From Membranipora membranacea (taxonomy: Eukaryota; Bryozoa; Gymnolaemata; Cheilostomatida; Membraniporidae), in contig OU612065.1 in NCBI GenBank assembly GCA_914767715.1, positions 17,422,001 through 17,486,000 of the forward strand: 64,000 nucleotides of DNA. The letters run 5' to 3'. Positions within the stretch are counted from its first letter, which is position 1. Each line of letters opens with the position of its first letter. Both the position numbers and the translations under genes were made by a program. The notes below the pieces were generated by a model, which saw only the letters and a list, made by a program, of their open reading frames with translations, made no database searches and had not been told where the DNA came from. Below, in pieces: positions 38,156 through 52,200 of this stretch.

Positions 38156-39626
38156 GATTCACGATGAATGCGACAGCCGTGTTCATTCCGTTGTTCAGTT
38201 GAATTTTTTCATTTATTCAATATCAACGGATGATAGTTTAAAAATATTGAACAAAAAGTAAAAGATGCAATAGTAGCGCAAAGAAATAATAAACAAAAGA
38301 CAGAATAAGGTACAATCTCAAATACTAGCCCGTGGCAGCACACCCTTCCTGTCTACAGGAAACAGTTGTTTGAAATTTTAATCCAGTAGGAGTCGAATAA
38401 AAAGATTTTTGTGGAAAATACTCCTTCAGACACCCATTAGCAGATCAATGAACCTTGAACCATGCAAAAAAGCAAGATTAAATTGAAATTCAAATCTTTC
38501 ATATAGTGACAATAATAGTCACGACAGCCCAGACAAGTACCAATAATGTGATGAAAGCCGAAACAATTTAAAATTTATCTGCTTATTTAAACTCTAAAAC
38601 CTTTCAAATCAGAATGTTCCCACAGCTTTAGTGGCCTTAGCTAATATCACTAGAACCAAGGCCAAGGTGAAAATAGTATAGCTTGAGAACAATGTCTCTT
38701 GTTTGTTTATGATTACATCAAAATCCCAAGTAGCTCAAACATTTTATATAGGAAGGCAATATAGAAGCAATTTAGTAGCTCTTGAACTATTGAAACACTG
38801 TTTGGCAGCTAAGTAAATAGAGACCATTAATTTTGACACAGTATGAATGCATTTTAACTGATCTTGGTGCATTTGGATGAGAGATTCTGACTTGCACTAA
38901 ATCCAAATGTGACAAACAAATAATGGCAGCGGCAGCGGACTCTCTACGGTAAGCTGACTTCTGTTAATTTTTCCAAAATTTTCGTGAGAAACTCCTTAGG
39001 TGCATTCACCTTTTGCAAGGATTTTTCACTTTTACCAGATTCTAACCCTGCGTCAACTTCGAAGATATGCGGTTAGCCAAGGGATTGTCTGTCAGAGTGT
39101 AATATTCTAGACAGACGGCCACTAGAGGCCTTGATTATTCTCATGACGCAAATAAAACAATATACATGCATACATCATGCAGTGAAGCTTTCCTGAATGA
39201 GGAAAATGTTGGAATGAAACTCAACCCTCATTTACCTTTTCAAAAGCTTTCCCTTAGAGAATAGGAAAACATAGACCTAATGCAGCAATACAGCAGCGGA
39301 TACCAATTCTGATTAAAACGAGTACAATAAGAATGAAATTAATTGTTTCTGAGCAGTAATGGTTTATGCCAGAGAGCAGCAATTAGGATAAATTATCTAT
39401 ATTATGTCATTGCTTTTCTGTGCGACTTAGCAACTGCTATTCTTAGGTGTGGCTGACCATCGCAACAATAGTAACAAATTGTATTACTTGGAGCGATTCA
39501 CTCTGATGGAAATCAAATCAGCACATATTCAGTCTTCAAAGGAAAGTTTGAAATATATATGATACAAAATTGGATCAGAGTCAATCTGCGATCACATGAA
39601 CTATTTGAGGACATTCCTTTGGCAAT
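38156..39626. other. Intergenic region and probable WD40-gene promoter
   Basis: Between the unrecognised gene and the first WD40-gene ATG. Holds a poly(A) signal at 38288 and a short possible first exon at 38923-38948 (ATG, nine codons begun, donor gtaagc) that cannot be spliced in frame to 39627. It may be a 5' UTR exon with an upstream ORF. Confidence 0.4.
38288..38293 (+). terminator. Candidate poly(A) signal for the unrecognised gene
   Basis: AATAAA about 135 bases after the TAG stop at 38153-38155. Confidence 0.45.
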
Positions 39627-42600
39627 ATGGATGTGCAGAAGGTTCTCAAAATTATCAACGACAGTGAGAATACGGCAGCAGTCATCTACTTGACATCTGC
39701 ATTCAATTCACTGGATAAAGCCTATCAAAAACTCAAATCAGCTAAGTGGAGAAGGTAAGAGGAGGAAAGTATTGCCCCAGAGTAGTGACGGGGTATACCA
39801 ATACTGGACTGGTCGGATCGGAGTGATGGATATTTCTTGAGTGGAGAATGTTCTCTGCAGTCACAGCTATCAGAAGAACGTAGCTCCACTTTGGGTGTGA
39901 ATTATTATCTTGAAAGTAGAAAGAATGAGTCAGAATGACATCCAGCTTCGTTCGTTTATTTGTTGGCATTTTTACTGTGATATTAATTTAATTTTAAAAG
40001 GTGTGTCTGTAATCAATCTGATAACCATTGAATGAGGAAACTATAGTTCGGTTTGTGTTGTCATAGTAGGCATATACCAGTGCAGATAAAAGATAAAAAC
40101 ATGAGTATAAACTTCAATATTAGAAGGTACCTATTGGCCCTACTATAAATTGTTGCGAAATTAATAATCTAATTTCTCGTTACAAGTTTAGTTCTTTATC
40201 GATTGTGTCCTGTTACATGATTATGCCTGGGACAACAAAAGTTAATCCGTCTTATTTTGGCAGAATATTTTGTCGGTCATTTCAGGAACAGTGCAGGAAA
40301 TGTCTGTCACTACATTTTGACACCAGACAGAAATAGGCTATAGACTCAAACGATTTATAAAGCGCAATTTCAATTTCTCATATAACCCTTCACAAGTCTC
40401 TAATATTTGTCTATAAAAATCAATAGCAGACTGTATAAATTGAAATTGAGATAGAAGCAAAAGCATTTCTGACACCATTAAAAGCATTTACAGGAGCAAA
40501 CAGAGCAATTGTCGTTTTTTAATTGAAAGGCAAGCTTGCTGTTATGACTAAATTCATCAACATTACACTTGACGTAGTCTCTTCCATGTTTACCTCAGAG
40601 ACATTTTCAGTAGAGCCCTAAAAGTCATATACCAGAATTGAACCGAGTGAAAATCAAATCAAGTCCCAATACACACCAACACAGGGTGTGGGGTGATACA
40701 CCATTGTTACCCCAGAATTATTATCTGATAGAGCATTGTATTTACTTCATTCTTCTATTTTATTTTAGCTTCAATAAGATACCGGAGCATCTTCGACTAG
40801 AGGAACACATAGAGTTATCTCATCTTCATGAGTTGATGGAATTATTCGATCAACACAGACCTGAAACTCGGATACTAGAGGGAACAAGTAAATATTCGCC
40901 GACCAAGTATGAACACAGAGAGGCGGGTGCACTGAACCCCGAGGAGTTCAAAGAAACTATAGCAGGAGTTCTAGGAACTCGGAAATATGACGATCAGCTA
41001 GATAAGCTTTTTACAAAGGTGAGAAATCAGAGACAACTGCCTCCCATAATATCAGCTATGAAGTGATCATTGGATTTGCGAGAGCTAGAATTGTAATTTT
41101 TATAATGATATCAGGTTTGGCTGAGGTTCCATTGACGTGCTAATTAACCTGCATAAACAAAGCTAGGTCACTTACCTCCAATTCTGTTTGAATACCCAAG
41201 ACATCAACCCTATTATTTCTGACATCATCTTCTATCTGTGGTTTAAAGCTGGACACATCGGCAGACGGATTTGTTGATTGGAATGAGTTTGCCACGTACA
41301 TGCTCCTACACTACAGAGAAAATGACTACCTCAGAACGAAGAAAGAAATACCGTTCACAAATACTGACCCCAGAATAAAGCACATCCTCCAAAACAGGGT
41401 AATTAAGAATTTCTGGTAACCTAACGGATTTGTTAACTTTCAGCCATCTTTTGTTGTTTGGTATGATACTCATTTTTCATGCTACTGGCAGTTTTATATG
41501 ATGGTTTTGTGTACTCTTTATAACCATGTATTTTGCTATGCTAAGTAATGTGTAATGTTACAGTTTATGTGCAATCTTTCTTATCATCGGAACTAAAATT
41601 GACCAATCTTGTCCCCCTCCCTCTGATATGGAATGTGTATTTTACCCATAGACTTAATATTATTATTAAGTCTATGATTTAATCTCTTTGTACCCACGAT
41701 TTATCCTAAAATGACTTACTTCTCTGGCTTTTAGCAAGAGTGTACAGTAAGGATAGTGGCATTAGACAACCCTCTGAGGTACCTGACTATAAATAAGGAT
41801 GGAGCCATCTGTATCTGGTCTTCTAATATGGTACTGGAGAAGGCTACATTCACAGATCCCGAGCTGGAAGATGTCAATGGACAGAAGCGCAGATTCAAGG
41901 TACTACCACCAAACATGTATAAATATTTCATTCCTTGTAGACATATATCTGAGCTGGACCTAGTAGAATGGATGGTTTTTTCTTTGATGAGCTTTGCCTG
42001 TCTTAGGAGATTAATTTTTTGGTGGTTATCCGATGAGGGTTCCGTATAAAAAGATAGGACTGAGTGCTATATTGTGGGGATAAAAGAAAAAAGCAAAGCT
42101 ATTGTCTTTACATGTAGAAAGAGCAGATAATCCCGTAAATCATGAGAATATTCTCCGTCAACAAATGAACATATTTTTATACCGGTTATGAGCATTTGAG
42201 TGGCATCATGACATCCTTATTCTCGCTCTTTGTAGATGTGGGTAACTGACGCCATCTTCATGCACAACTGTCACAAAATAGTGATAGCCAGCACAAGAAG
42301 AGATCTAAGGTTCTATGACATGGCTGGTAACCAGATGATAGAGGACTACCACCTATATGGACTGAATAATGTACCACATAGCCTCACCTACCACTATAAC
42401 GAAAAGGTCAGGTCAGAAGGCTGTACTCACCTAGACTTTTAGAGTGTTATTTTTTACTAAGTCTACGTACTATTTTAGGCACCAGGGCCGCGACTGTCCT
42501 ATCGAATAGCTGGGAGTGTGAATAAAACATTAATCACTGTCAAGTTCAACACTATACATACCTATAGATTTTGAGCCAAACTCACTGATGACTGCAGGTT

Positions 42601-45600
42601 TTGGGCTGCTGCTTCCATACAATGAAATCTGATGTTATTGCCCAGATGGCCATTTTTTAGATCTACAATATGAGTTTTTCTCACCTCAGTATATCTTTTC
42701 AGGATCCTAATGATAAAGCCTTATTATTCTGGGGAGATGAAGCAGGAGATATACATACTCTGGAATTTAAGACTCCTGTAACTCAGCTGTTTGAGAAAGC
42801 CTTCACTAAACAAACTACAAAACAGATGTCCAAAAATCGCATTTACATGCAGGTAGGCTCCAAGCATGAACTACGTTGATGGGTTTATGTAGATTTCTAC
42901 CAAAGTATTAATGTATCAATGTGTTGTCACTATTTAGATTTGTATGCTTCAATACAAGTGCTATATTCTGCAGAAAACTAACACACAATCTAGTGAAAGA
43001 CGTGGTCGATTAATTTCATGGCGTTTAATTTTGTTCTCATAAGGATCTGATCAAACATGAGAGATTTGTCGGGCACTCGGTGATAGAAGGAGTCCACAAA
43101 GGTGAACCTATAAAGAGAATACAATACATTCCTCACAATGATCTCATCATAACAGGAAGTGCCAGTCCGAGAACATCAGTAGTCATCAATGACAGGAAAG
43201 GCAACAGGAAGCCATACGTGTTCAAACTGCTCAAGGTGAGATTAGGCATTGGTTATGTTTTTAAGAGGTCAGATAGGAATTTTAAAACAAGTGCTCTTGC
43301 ATTTTCATAGTCAGAGGATAGACAACTCTGAATGAAAGATGAGTTGTTCTAATAGAGTTACACCAGGGAGGGTGGGAGGAAAATCCCACCCTCCTTGGTT
43401 ACACAATAAATATTATAGCTTTGATCCGAATATAACAATATTATATAATGTTGTAGGGAGTGCACTGCTTTGATCACAGTAAGAAGTTGAACTTGCTGGT
43501 GACTGGTGCTCCAGATCATATGGTTAGATTGTGGAACCCGTATGTATGCAACAAACCCATCACGATACTGGAGGGACATTACTCTGCCGTCATCGATGTC
43601 GTGATATACGAGTACCTGGAACAAGTGTTCAGTTACTCTGCTGATGCTGTAAGACATTATAATTATGTCAATAATTCTGCATCCTTTGTTAATCCTTAAT
43701 TGATTCAAACCTTACAACAGGAAAAGTAAAACCGTGTTGACAAGCTATGAGTTAATAGAGGGGTGAGGTTTTTCAAACTTAATTAATGAATGACAATAAA
43801 TATACTACAAATCTGATCAACACAACTTGATCACTTTTCCGACTATAGGTTGAAGACGCATTAACCAATGATTGTATTATTAGTTTGCTCAGCTTTATTT
43901 ACTCACATTTTTGTATTTAGCCATTCACAAGAGCTAAATTCTACTCTCATTAATACTTTCAGATGTTGAAGGTCTGGGATGTCAAAGACTACACGTGTCT
44001 GCAGACGATTCTACTCAAGTTTCCCACCAGTCTACATGGACACATACCTGACCACGGCCCATACCCGCTACACCTGCAGGCAATCATCGGTTCACCTCAC
44101 AGCTGTCTCCTCGTTGCCTGTAATGATTATATCGCTAGGCTCAAACTTGGATTGTATCAGAAGCCGATAGATGATATTCCGAGAACACACTACGCCCCTC
44201 TATGTGGTGCCATCTACAATCAGTTCTTCCGAGAGGTAAGCGTCGAGACACTCTAATAGAGGATTAATCTTGATGTTATCCTACTATAAAAAATTTTCAT
44301 AAAGAAGATAATTGTTTACTACAACTCTAAGAAAGCTTGCCAAGGATCACTTTGCATGCACATAATAATATATTTTTACTAGTTTCAATAAACAAATTGA
44401 TGCAGGAAAGATTCTACATATTCAATATATTACAGCTAACAACAAAAATAATATGTGCTGATAGCTCACAAATTGACAGATTTGCGACCAATTATTATTG
44501 AGACAACTACATAAGCACATATTATTTTTGTTGTTAGCTGTAATATATTGAATATGTAGAATCTTTCCTGCATCAATTTGTTTATTGAAACTAGTAAAAA
44601 TATATTATTATGTGCGTCACTTCATTCTCCTTCTCAGGTTGTGACAGGTGCCGATGACTCCTGTCTGTCATGTTGGGATTTTGAGACAGGTAATAAGAAC
44701 TTGGTATTCACAAACGCTCACGGTGATGAGGAGATAACCAGTATGGCTTTTGATGGCAACTGGAGAAGGTTGATAACTGGTGCACGAAATGGCACAATCA
44801 AGGTAATGTCTCATGCCTTCCATCATTGTTCCTTCTAGCAATGAATTTTGAGTTTTTTCTTTGTATGACAGAATTTTGAACCAGTTTTATGTAAGTCTTT
44901 GTGCCCTCATAATTATCGCATTTATAATTATGATGAACCCTTTAGAAACCAGATAACGCAAAATCGCTAAATCTTCTGTTTCAATATTTTCATGTTTCAG
45001 GTATGGAATTTCCAGAACGGACACAATCTACACAAACTAGAGCCAACAGACGACAGTGAGGTAACAGGAGTTCTATCACTGATAGATAATGAGTTTATAC
45101 TATCTGTAGGCTGGAGCAGGAAGATGACCAAGTATGACGACTCTGAAGGCGATGTAAGCGTTTGAATAATCATAAATTCCATTAAATCTAAAAAAGTATA
45201 GCGATAAACAGAGTGAGCTTGAAACAGCATGAGTTTTGCAATAAATGTGTTTAGTCCAACTAAATGGGTTTTGAAAGAACAAAGTTAGAAGCTTTCTGAT
45301 GCTGCCACAACTCAAATTATGTTTAGCTCTAATTACCAACACCCTCAACAAAGCATTCCATATGATTTCCTTCTGTGCATATCTCTTCAGAACCTGTACA
45401 TAGAAGCAGATGACTCTTGGAAAGGAGGTACACTACACAAAGATGACATATTAGACCTGGCATATTCAGCACCCAATCTCCTAGCTACAGCAAGCTTTGA
45501 CGCAGAAATTCTAGTCTGGACTCTCGAGACTGAGAAACTTATCCTAAGGCTTGATGCGAACAGGTAACCAACACAGACCAGTACTTAATTCAATTTTGTA

Positions 45601-48154
45601 TAAAATTAAGTTCTTCTTCACTTGCATCTTTAAAATGAATAATTCTCAGTGTCTGTCTATAGCCACTTGGATCTTGAGCTGTAGCTCAGCAAAATCTCTG
45701 TCATACCTTTTATTTGATTTTATAGCAACACTGGAACGAAGCATGCTGGTAATGATAGAAATCAGAAATCAGCACAAAGTAACCGGCCTCAAAGTTCAAA
45801 GAACCCAAGTAGACCTAACTCTAGGCACAGGACACATCGCACACCACCAAAGGGGTGAGTATTAGATTGGTTAGATCTAGATAGTATTCACATAAAAAAT
45901 GTTGACCAAAGCATCAGTACAACAAAGTATGGAGAAGAGTTTTTTAATTTGAACTTATGATCTTACAGGGTACCTGTTCCAGTAGACAAAGTAATCTTCT
46001 TGACGAGTAGAATAGACAAAAAGCTGACAGAATCGGCAACACTGATCTCATCACAAGCTGGACAGGTCAAACTCTGGAGTGTGTTTGGAACCAAAAACTT
46101 TCTAGGTGAGACATTTCTCAGACCATAACTCATGTACGCAATTGCGCAACTACGCAGTTTTTGCGAAGTCATATCAATTACCATTCTTCTACATAAAATG
46201 CAGTTACAGGACAGCTGTCTATAATGTGACCGTATAATATGACTGGAGTGTTGACAACCTTTACAAAAATCAGAGATGATATAAGGTAATCTCCAATTAT
46301 TGTTGCTGATCATTTATAGGTGAATTCAGAGGCACGGATTTCCCCGGAGAGTCGATACTGGCCATGTCATGTGACAGTGAGAGCACAACGTTAGTTACGG
46401 GCGACACCCAAGGATTTATCTACACATGGAATATTGAGGATTATTGTCTCAAGCCTGAAGCGGAGGTAGGTATTAGTAGTATGGTACAAGGAATATTTTA
46501 AATTTATGCGTGCACAAACTGCTGAACCACTCATGAGGAAAATCTTCAATGCCAGGTCAAACTTTCAATATTACACACCAGATATTTAGTTTTGAAAATT
46601 CACAGCGATTACCTAAAAAGTCTTACGATGCTGCCCGCACTAAAACAAGCGTAAAACAGTGGCAGTGTATCTCAGGGTCTCTTTGTCATTTGAAGGTAGA
46701 GAAATCAAGACCACCAATCAGACACCTCTGGAGGGGTCATGACCTGGCAGTAGTCAGTATAGAATATATCGAGCATATGAGTGGAGACTTCATACTGTCA
46801 GCGTCTTCAGATAGAACAGCTAGGCTCTGGACTTCTGACGGCAAGTTCATCGGAACATTCGGGCAGGTAAGTAAAGCTGGTAACATAATTAACTGATCAA
46901 AGCAGGAATCATTTCAATTCATCAGGCCTCAAAAAATGACCTCAAACTAACGATATAATGGATAATAAAAATGATTAAATATATAGTATAGATGATATAA
47001 AATAATGCTTTTAGAAATATGAGTGGGATGTTGCCGAAGCCAGCAGCTGGGTATATCCTCTCACCCCTTTCTCAGAGGAATACATACTACGAGAGTTAGA
47101 GAATAAATCTGACGCAAAGAAAGAACCAGAAAAGGCAAGGAAACCTGAAACACCAGCAGAAAAGGAGGATGATATTCCCCCATCTCCTACAGAGCTTCCC
47201 AGTTTAGACCGACAGGATAGCTTGACAGACGATACAGAAATTGATGTAAGCTGATTTTTCATATGATACCCATTTCAAGCTGCTAAACTTGACCTTAACC
47301 CTTTGGTATGAATCTAAAAATGGTCAATCAAATCACCTAAGTATTCTCTAGACTTTTTTGCAGTTTGAAGCAACAAAGCAGGTAAATCGCTTGCAATCCC
47401 TCAAACTTTGCATCATAGCCGGTTCATTGGATGTTACTGTTTGAATTTTATTAGATTGCACCAGTGCCGAGTTGTAACAAGGCACCTCCGATGCGATCGG
47501 CTACTCATGGAGGCATTGACTCTAGCAAGTGGCTCGACTCTGATCTGCAGATAAAAGAGCGAGCAAGAACATTCCATATCATGGCACAAGAAGCACCAAA
47601 GGTAACTTGCAGGCAATTCTAGACAACAATCAATTTGATGGGAGCATACTCAGTTAACTTGTTACATATATACATATACCTAATCTAACTTCTTAGATCA
47701 CTATGATTGAATGATTTAAATCAGAAGTTTTTAAAGCTAAATCCAGTGACTTGGCTGTGAATCTAATTTTAGTTTTTATTTTCAGACATCTCTTGGCATG
47801 AAGGCTGAGCATGTACTACTTAGATCACGACTTAGTCGTCAGCAGAGAAGAGGTAACTTTGGTAGCGTAGACCGAGACCAGACGAGTAGATTCGGCGTAC
47901 TCTGCTGTCCCTTCCAGGTACTGGCAACACAAGAAATGAACCACAATGTGCTGCCGAAACATCTTCCAGTGACGCAACGCATGATACAAAGAGGTTACAC
48001 CTCTTCAAACCTCGATGAGGCGACACTGAAAAATATGGACTTGTCTATCATCATTGAAGACGACCCAGAAGCAAAGAAGAAGAAACAGAAGGCTAAGCAT
48101 AGACTCCCATCAATAAACAGCAGGAGTAACACGATGGTGTCAACTAAACACTGA
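39627..48154 (+). CDS. EF-hand and WD40-repeat protein of the WDR49/WDR64 type
   Basis: Twenty phase-matched exons: 39627-39754, 40769-41018, 41249-41398, 41735-41899, 42236-42406, 42703-42852, 43044-43235, 43457-43648, 43963-44235, 44638-44802, 45001-45153, 45391-45563, 45726-45854, 45969-46105, 46320-46465, 46696-46866, 47015-47245, 47364-47381, 47455-47601 and 47786-48154 (TGA); 1169 residues. An N-terminal helical region with E-F-K-E-T-I precedes an EF-hand loop, D-T-S-A-D-G-F-V-D-W-N-E (residues 128-139, all ligand positions filled). A long WD40 array follows, with blades such as H-M-V-R-L-W-N-P-Y, L-K-V-W-D-V-K-D, G-T-I-K-V-W-N-F-Q, E-I-L-V-W-T-L-E, Q-V-K-L-W-S-V-F and R-T-A-R-L-W-T-S-D. 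The C terminus is charged and disordered. Human WDR49, WDR64 and EFCAB8 share this design and are expressed in ciliated cells and testis; an axonemal role is inferred. I cannot say which paralogue it matches. Intron 9 holds a large palindrome and exon 18 is an 18-nt microexon. Confidence 0.9.
41647..41676. repeat. Short perfect hairpin in WD40-gene intron 3
   Basis: CATAGACTTAATA (41647-41659) and its exact reverse complement (41664-41676) are separated by TTAT. A related hairpin with the same TTATTATTA-GTCTATG core occurs at 51668-51708. Confidence 0.85.
44358..44615. repeat. Perfect 102-bp-arm palindrome (hairpin) in intron
   Basis: The arm 44358-44459 is matched base for base by the reverse complement of 44514-44615, with a 54-base spacer. 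It lies wholly in the intron between 44235 and 44638, ending only 22 bases before the exon. TCACTT occurs outside both ends (44347-44352 and 44617-44622), a possible 6-bp target duplication if the element has ragged tips. It has no coding capacity. It is either a foldback/MITE insertion or a local inverted duplication; the absence of mismatches suggests it is young or kept identical by gene conversion. Confidence 0.92.
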
Positions 48155-49265
48155 TAAACCATGACTCAGCGTACACATGGATCGGGTCTATCGTAAACCG
48201 GGGAGACAACTTACTTCCCTGATTGTACAATGTAAATCCTTGCAATGCAGGCTGAAAACATAATAATACTTATAATTTTATATTCTGTTTTTATTAACAT
48301 TCCCTTTTCTAGCGATCTCATCTCTTCGAGGCTGCAGGCCGCATGTATGTTTCACGCTGAGGAACCACCTCTTACCACAGTCACACTAACTATAGCAGAC
48401 TACAGGCGATGACCTTGATAACACACTGCCTGGCCATTTTATAAAGGACTTTGTTTACGTTATGTGTTTCTTCAGCTTCCAGAGCTCTTTTGCAAAAATA
48501 ATTGCTCAAACAAATCTAAATTTTTATTTTTGATTATTAATATTATAATTTATTCTTATACCTTTTCTTTGTTTCTACAGAAGAAGATAATGAAAAAATC
48601 AATGTGGTCTAGTAAAATATCACATGAGTAGAGAACGAGTTGTTCGGTTATAACTTGTGTTCATGAATTGTATGTGGAATTTCAGTGGGTATTTCATGGT
48701 TATATATAGTGCCTCCATTATAAATCAAATATTCAGAATGCGGAAAAAAGATGTGTTGGTAATTTCCAAGTTTGCCTTCTTATCTGACACGATTCTGTGC
48801 AGCAGGGAGCCACCATTCTGGGTGCAGGCGTTGGTATGTCTCTACATTTTTTCAAACTGGGAATGATCACACAATTGTAACTTATAAAAAAACAGAAACA
48901 ATCGTACTACATTAGTTTGAGAACTCAAACTGGGGATTTGAGTTGGCGTCCTCAAACTAGGACTACATAATATCAGGGTACATTGTTATAAAATTAGTTA
49001 TTGAGATCATCATGAAGCATATATATAATATTACACATTTGGACAGCTCTACTGGTGTTATGAATTATAACGGGACGGAAAGGTACACAACCCTACAAAG
49101 TTAAGCAATGATACTACAAATATAAAAAGAAAGAAAAGCAGAAATTGAAAGCAAGCTATTGCAGCTACAAAATTGCAAACATGTTTAAAAACTAAACAAC
49201 AACAAATAGAATGAAAGAATGAGTATCATTTTACAAACTCCATCCAGTATTCCTGAGGTGGATAG
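48155..49265. other. Convergent intergenic region between WD40 gene and SPEF1
   Basis: Holds the 3' UTRs of both genes. TTTATT at 48549-48554 would be a minus-strand AATAAA for SPEF1, about 710 bases after its stop; no canonical plus-strand signal was seen for the WD40 gene. No coding exon found. Confidence 0.45.
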
Positions 49266-52200
49266 TTATCGTACTCCAGTGGGCCGGATACCATCAACTT
49301 TAGACTGCAGATCATTGATGCGGATATCCTTCAGATGAAGAAGATGTTCCAGTCTCCGTACTTTGGCTTCAAGGATCTGAAAGAAGCGCAAATCAACAAT
49401 TGAAAAATCGGCATTTACTATTTATAGATATAGTAACATAAATACGATTGTGATGGGATACCAATTAAACCTCCGAGTAGAGTAGGTTTCTGTTAACATG
49501 TAGGCAGGCACTCGGTGCCCCAGTCAATGTGTTGGCTCTGATCTGATTGGCTGTGGGTTGGGATAGCCACTCAGAGCCAGCACATTAGCCAGGGTATCAT
49601 TTATCCGACATTGGATATGAACTCGTAAGCTTGTACCTGAATGGTCTCATCTCTTGACAGGACCTCCTGTACCTTCTCCTCCATCTGTATCCTTGGTACA
49701 TACTCTGCAGGTACAAGAGACGCTGATCCTTTGTTACCAGGTCCATCATTGGCTACCGGAGGTAACTTATGTTGAGAAAGTGGACCAGATCTACAATCAG
49801 ACAAGGAAACTTATTTAGGTATCAATGTTATTTTGAAGAGCCTGATTTTAATTGTTTTTTTAATATATTTTATTGACTGCCGTAATTATTTCAAATTACG
49901 GCTGCACTTCTAACTACAATTAAAAGTTGTGGAATATAATACACATAGATGAACCTTTCTTCTATGACCATCACAGCAAAATAGCAATGAAAAGCTGATA
50001 AATGATAAATATAAATGGCTACAAATCATCATTACAGCCATGTTGAGTTTTTATTACATGAGACGTCTATGACTGTGATTAATTGAACTAACCTTGCAGC
50101 AGGTTGTGTACCTGTCTGCTTCTTAGCGGGCTGATTCTTCCTGGGTGTAGGTTCTATAAAACAAATTTACAGATTACATTTATATCTGAATTTTAGAGCT
50201 AAATATAATTCATTCAAATGTTTTGCTGAGCAGCAGTGAGACTGCTTCTCATTGATGCAATATGACAGTGTGCCTCAGTGTTGGTCTCAATGACCAGGTT
50301 GAATGTATGGATGTTGCTTCAGGTAACTAATATTCAATCAGAGGCAAGCCCTGTGAAGGATAAGGTATTCAACCAAAATTTCTCCACCAAACTACTGTCA
50401 ATGAGTTCTGAGACTGTTGACTGGATTTCTTTAGTGTGATAGATATTTATAACCAACCAACATGGGAATTGCGAGTGAAACAAAACTCAGCTACAAAGTT
50501 AAAGGGTAAGAATTTGAACAAAACCAAGCAACAAGAGCATCAAAGAAACCAGAGTTCACCCTTTCATACTTTCTGTGAGGTTATTACAAAGAGTGAGTGG
50601 GGATCTTGGTTCTCTTGGCACTGTGAATCACAATGTTAGGGAAATGTTAGCAAGAAGCTGAGCAAAATATTAGCAGTTCATTACATAAGCTATTACCATC
50701 ACAAGTGGACACCTGTTACATGGTAAAATTGGATTATGGGTATGAGAATCTGAGACTTGAAGGGGAGGGTTGTGCTCAATATCAACTAATCGTTCCGGGC
50801 AATTCTTCAAATCAATTTTACAAAAACTCAACTGACCCGCAGAAGAGTAAACAAGTTATCTAGTTTTGTTTCTTTAGATACTTTTAGCACCTCATCTAAT
50901 AACTAAGTTTGTTAAAAAATTGGAGAACAGAGCATCAGATGTTCTGGCAATTAAGCTGTTCATTGATAACCATCAGTGAATTTAAACTTTCGAATTGCAG
51001 ACACATGTGGCAATCTATGATGATCATATGAACATATAAAGTTCTCATTCTGTCTGAGATATCCTCCCTCAATATCTGTTTAGGCGGTAAACTCTGGACA
51101 ATGAGCCATTATTCTTTGTAACTTGACCCATCATTTGTAGAAAGATGCACCACTCCAGATGTTAAAAGCAGACAGAAACGCTACGCAGGAGAAGTTAAGG
51201 CTACTGATGCAGCTTGAAAGACACACAAAAATTCACTAGAGCATCTAAATGACACCGTCTGCTGTTTACCTCTGTAGGGGGGATAATTCTCGGCAACAAA
51301 AGTGCCATTTGCTGAGTGAGGATAATAATTTTGCGTAAATCCTGCAACCAAATAGTTAGTCAATGTAAAAACATGGACTATGTACAGTTATTGAGGTAAG
51401 TTATGCTAGATCCTAATAGTAAGGTCTGACTCCTCGCCTGAACATTGTCTCCACCAGCTAGCCCCTCGGAGATCCGCCCGCCTAGACCTGCCCATACCAC
51501 CAACCACTCGAACCGAACTCCGATCGACGTGTCCGCTCATTTTCTATCATAATGCTTAAAAGTCACTCTCGATTCCACTTTTTTGTTTTTATATCCAAAG
51601 ATCAATAATAGATTTTGAATAATTTTTAAAATCTCTGATCAAATATAAAGCAACTATATATAGACACATCCATAGGTCTAGACATTTATTATTATTATGT
51701 CTATGGATACAGGCACAGACACAGGGTAATTAGTACCAAGTACAAAGAATCTTTATTAATTCTCCACAAGTCTAGTTTCTGTTCATGAGCTCTATTTCAA
51801 CAGGCTAAAATTATCAATAGCTCAAACCTTAGGCCTCATGCAACGCTCGAGGACACAATCATAAAATAAACACATACCGTGCTTGTATTGGTCAGCTTCA
51901 GGCTGATCATTCTGCTGCTTGCTGTGTTTTTCCCAGATGATGTTATCAATTTTAGTTCGCAGCATCAGTAATACCCTCTCAATCACAAATGGTTTGCAAT
52001 TCACAACCTGTTTTATAACATCATCTGCCAGCTCAAAGTGCAGCTTCTTAAACACTTTCCTAGAGAAAGCAAGGTGTATCATGTATAATGTCAAATACAT
52101 CAGTTGATATAGCAAGAACAGGCAATTACAATTCTCATGTTTGGAACCTTGTGAGAATTGTTTGAATGAAATTCATAAGATTATTACATAAATGATTGTT

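Noticed and set aside
38923-38948. Possible first coding exon M-A-A-A-A-D-S-L-R before a good donor, upstream of the WD40 gene
   Set aside because: It leaves two bases, and no acceptor near 39627 continues that frame without a stop. Kept only as a possible 5' UTR exon.
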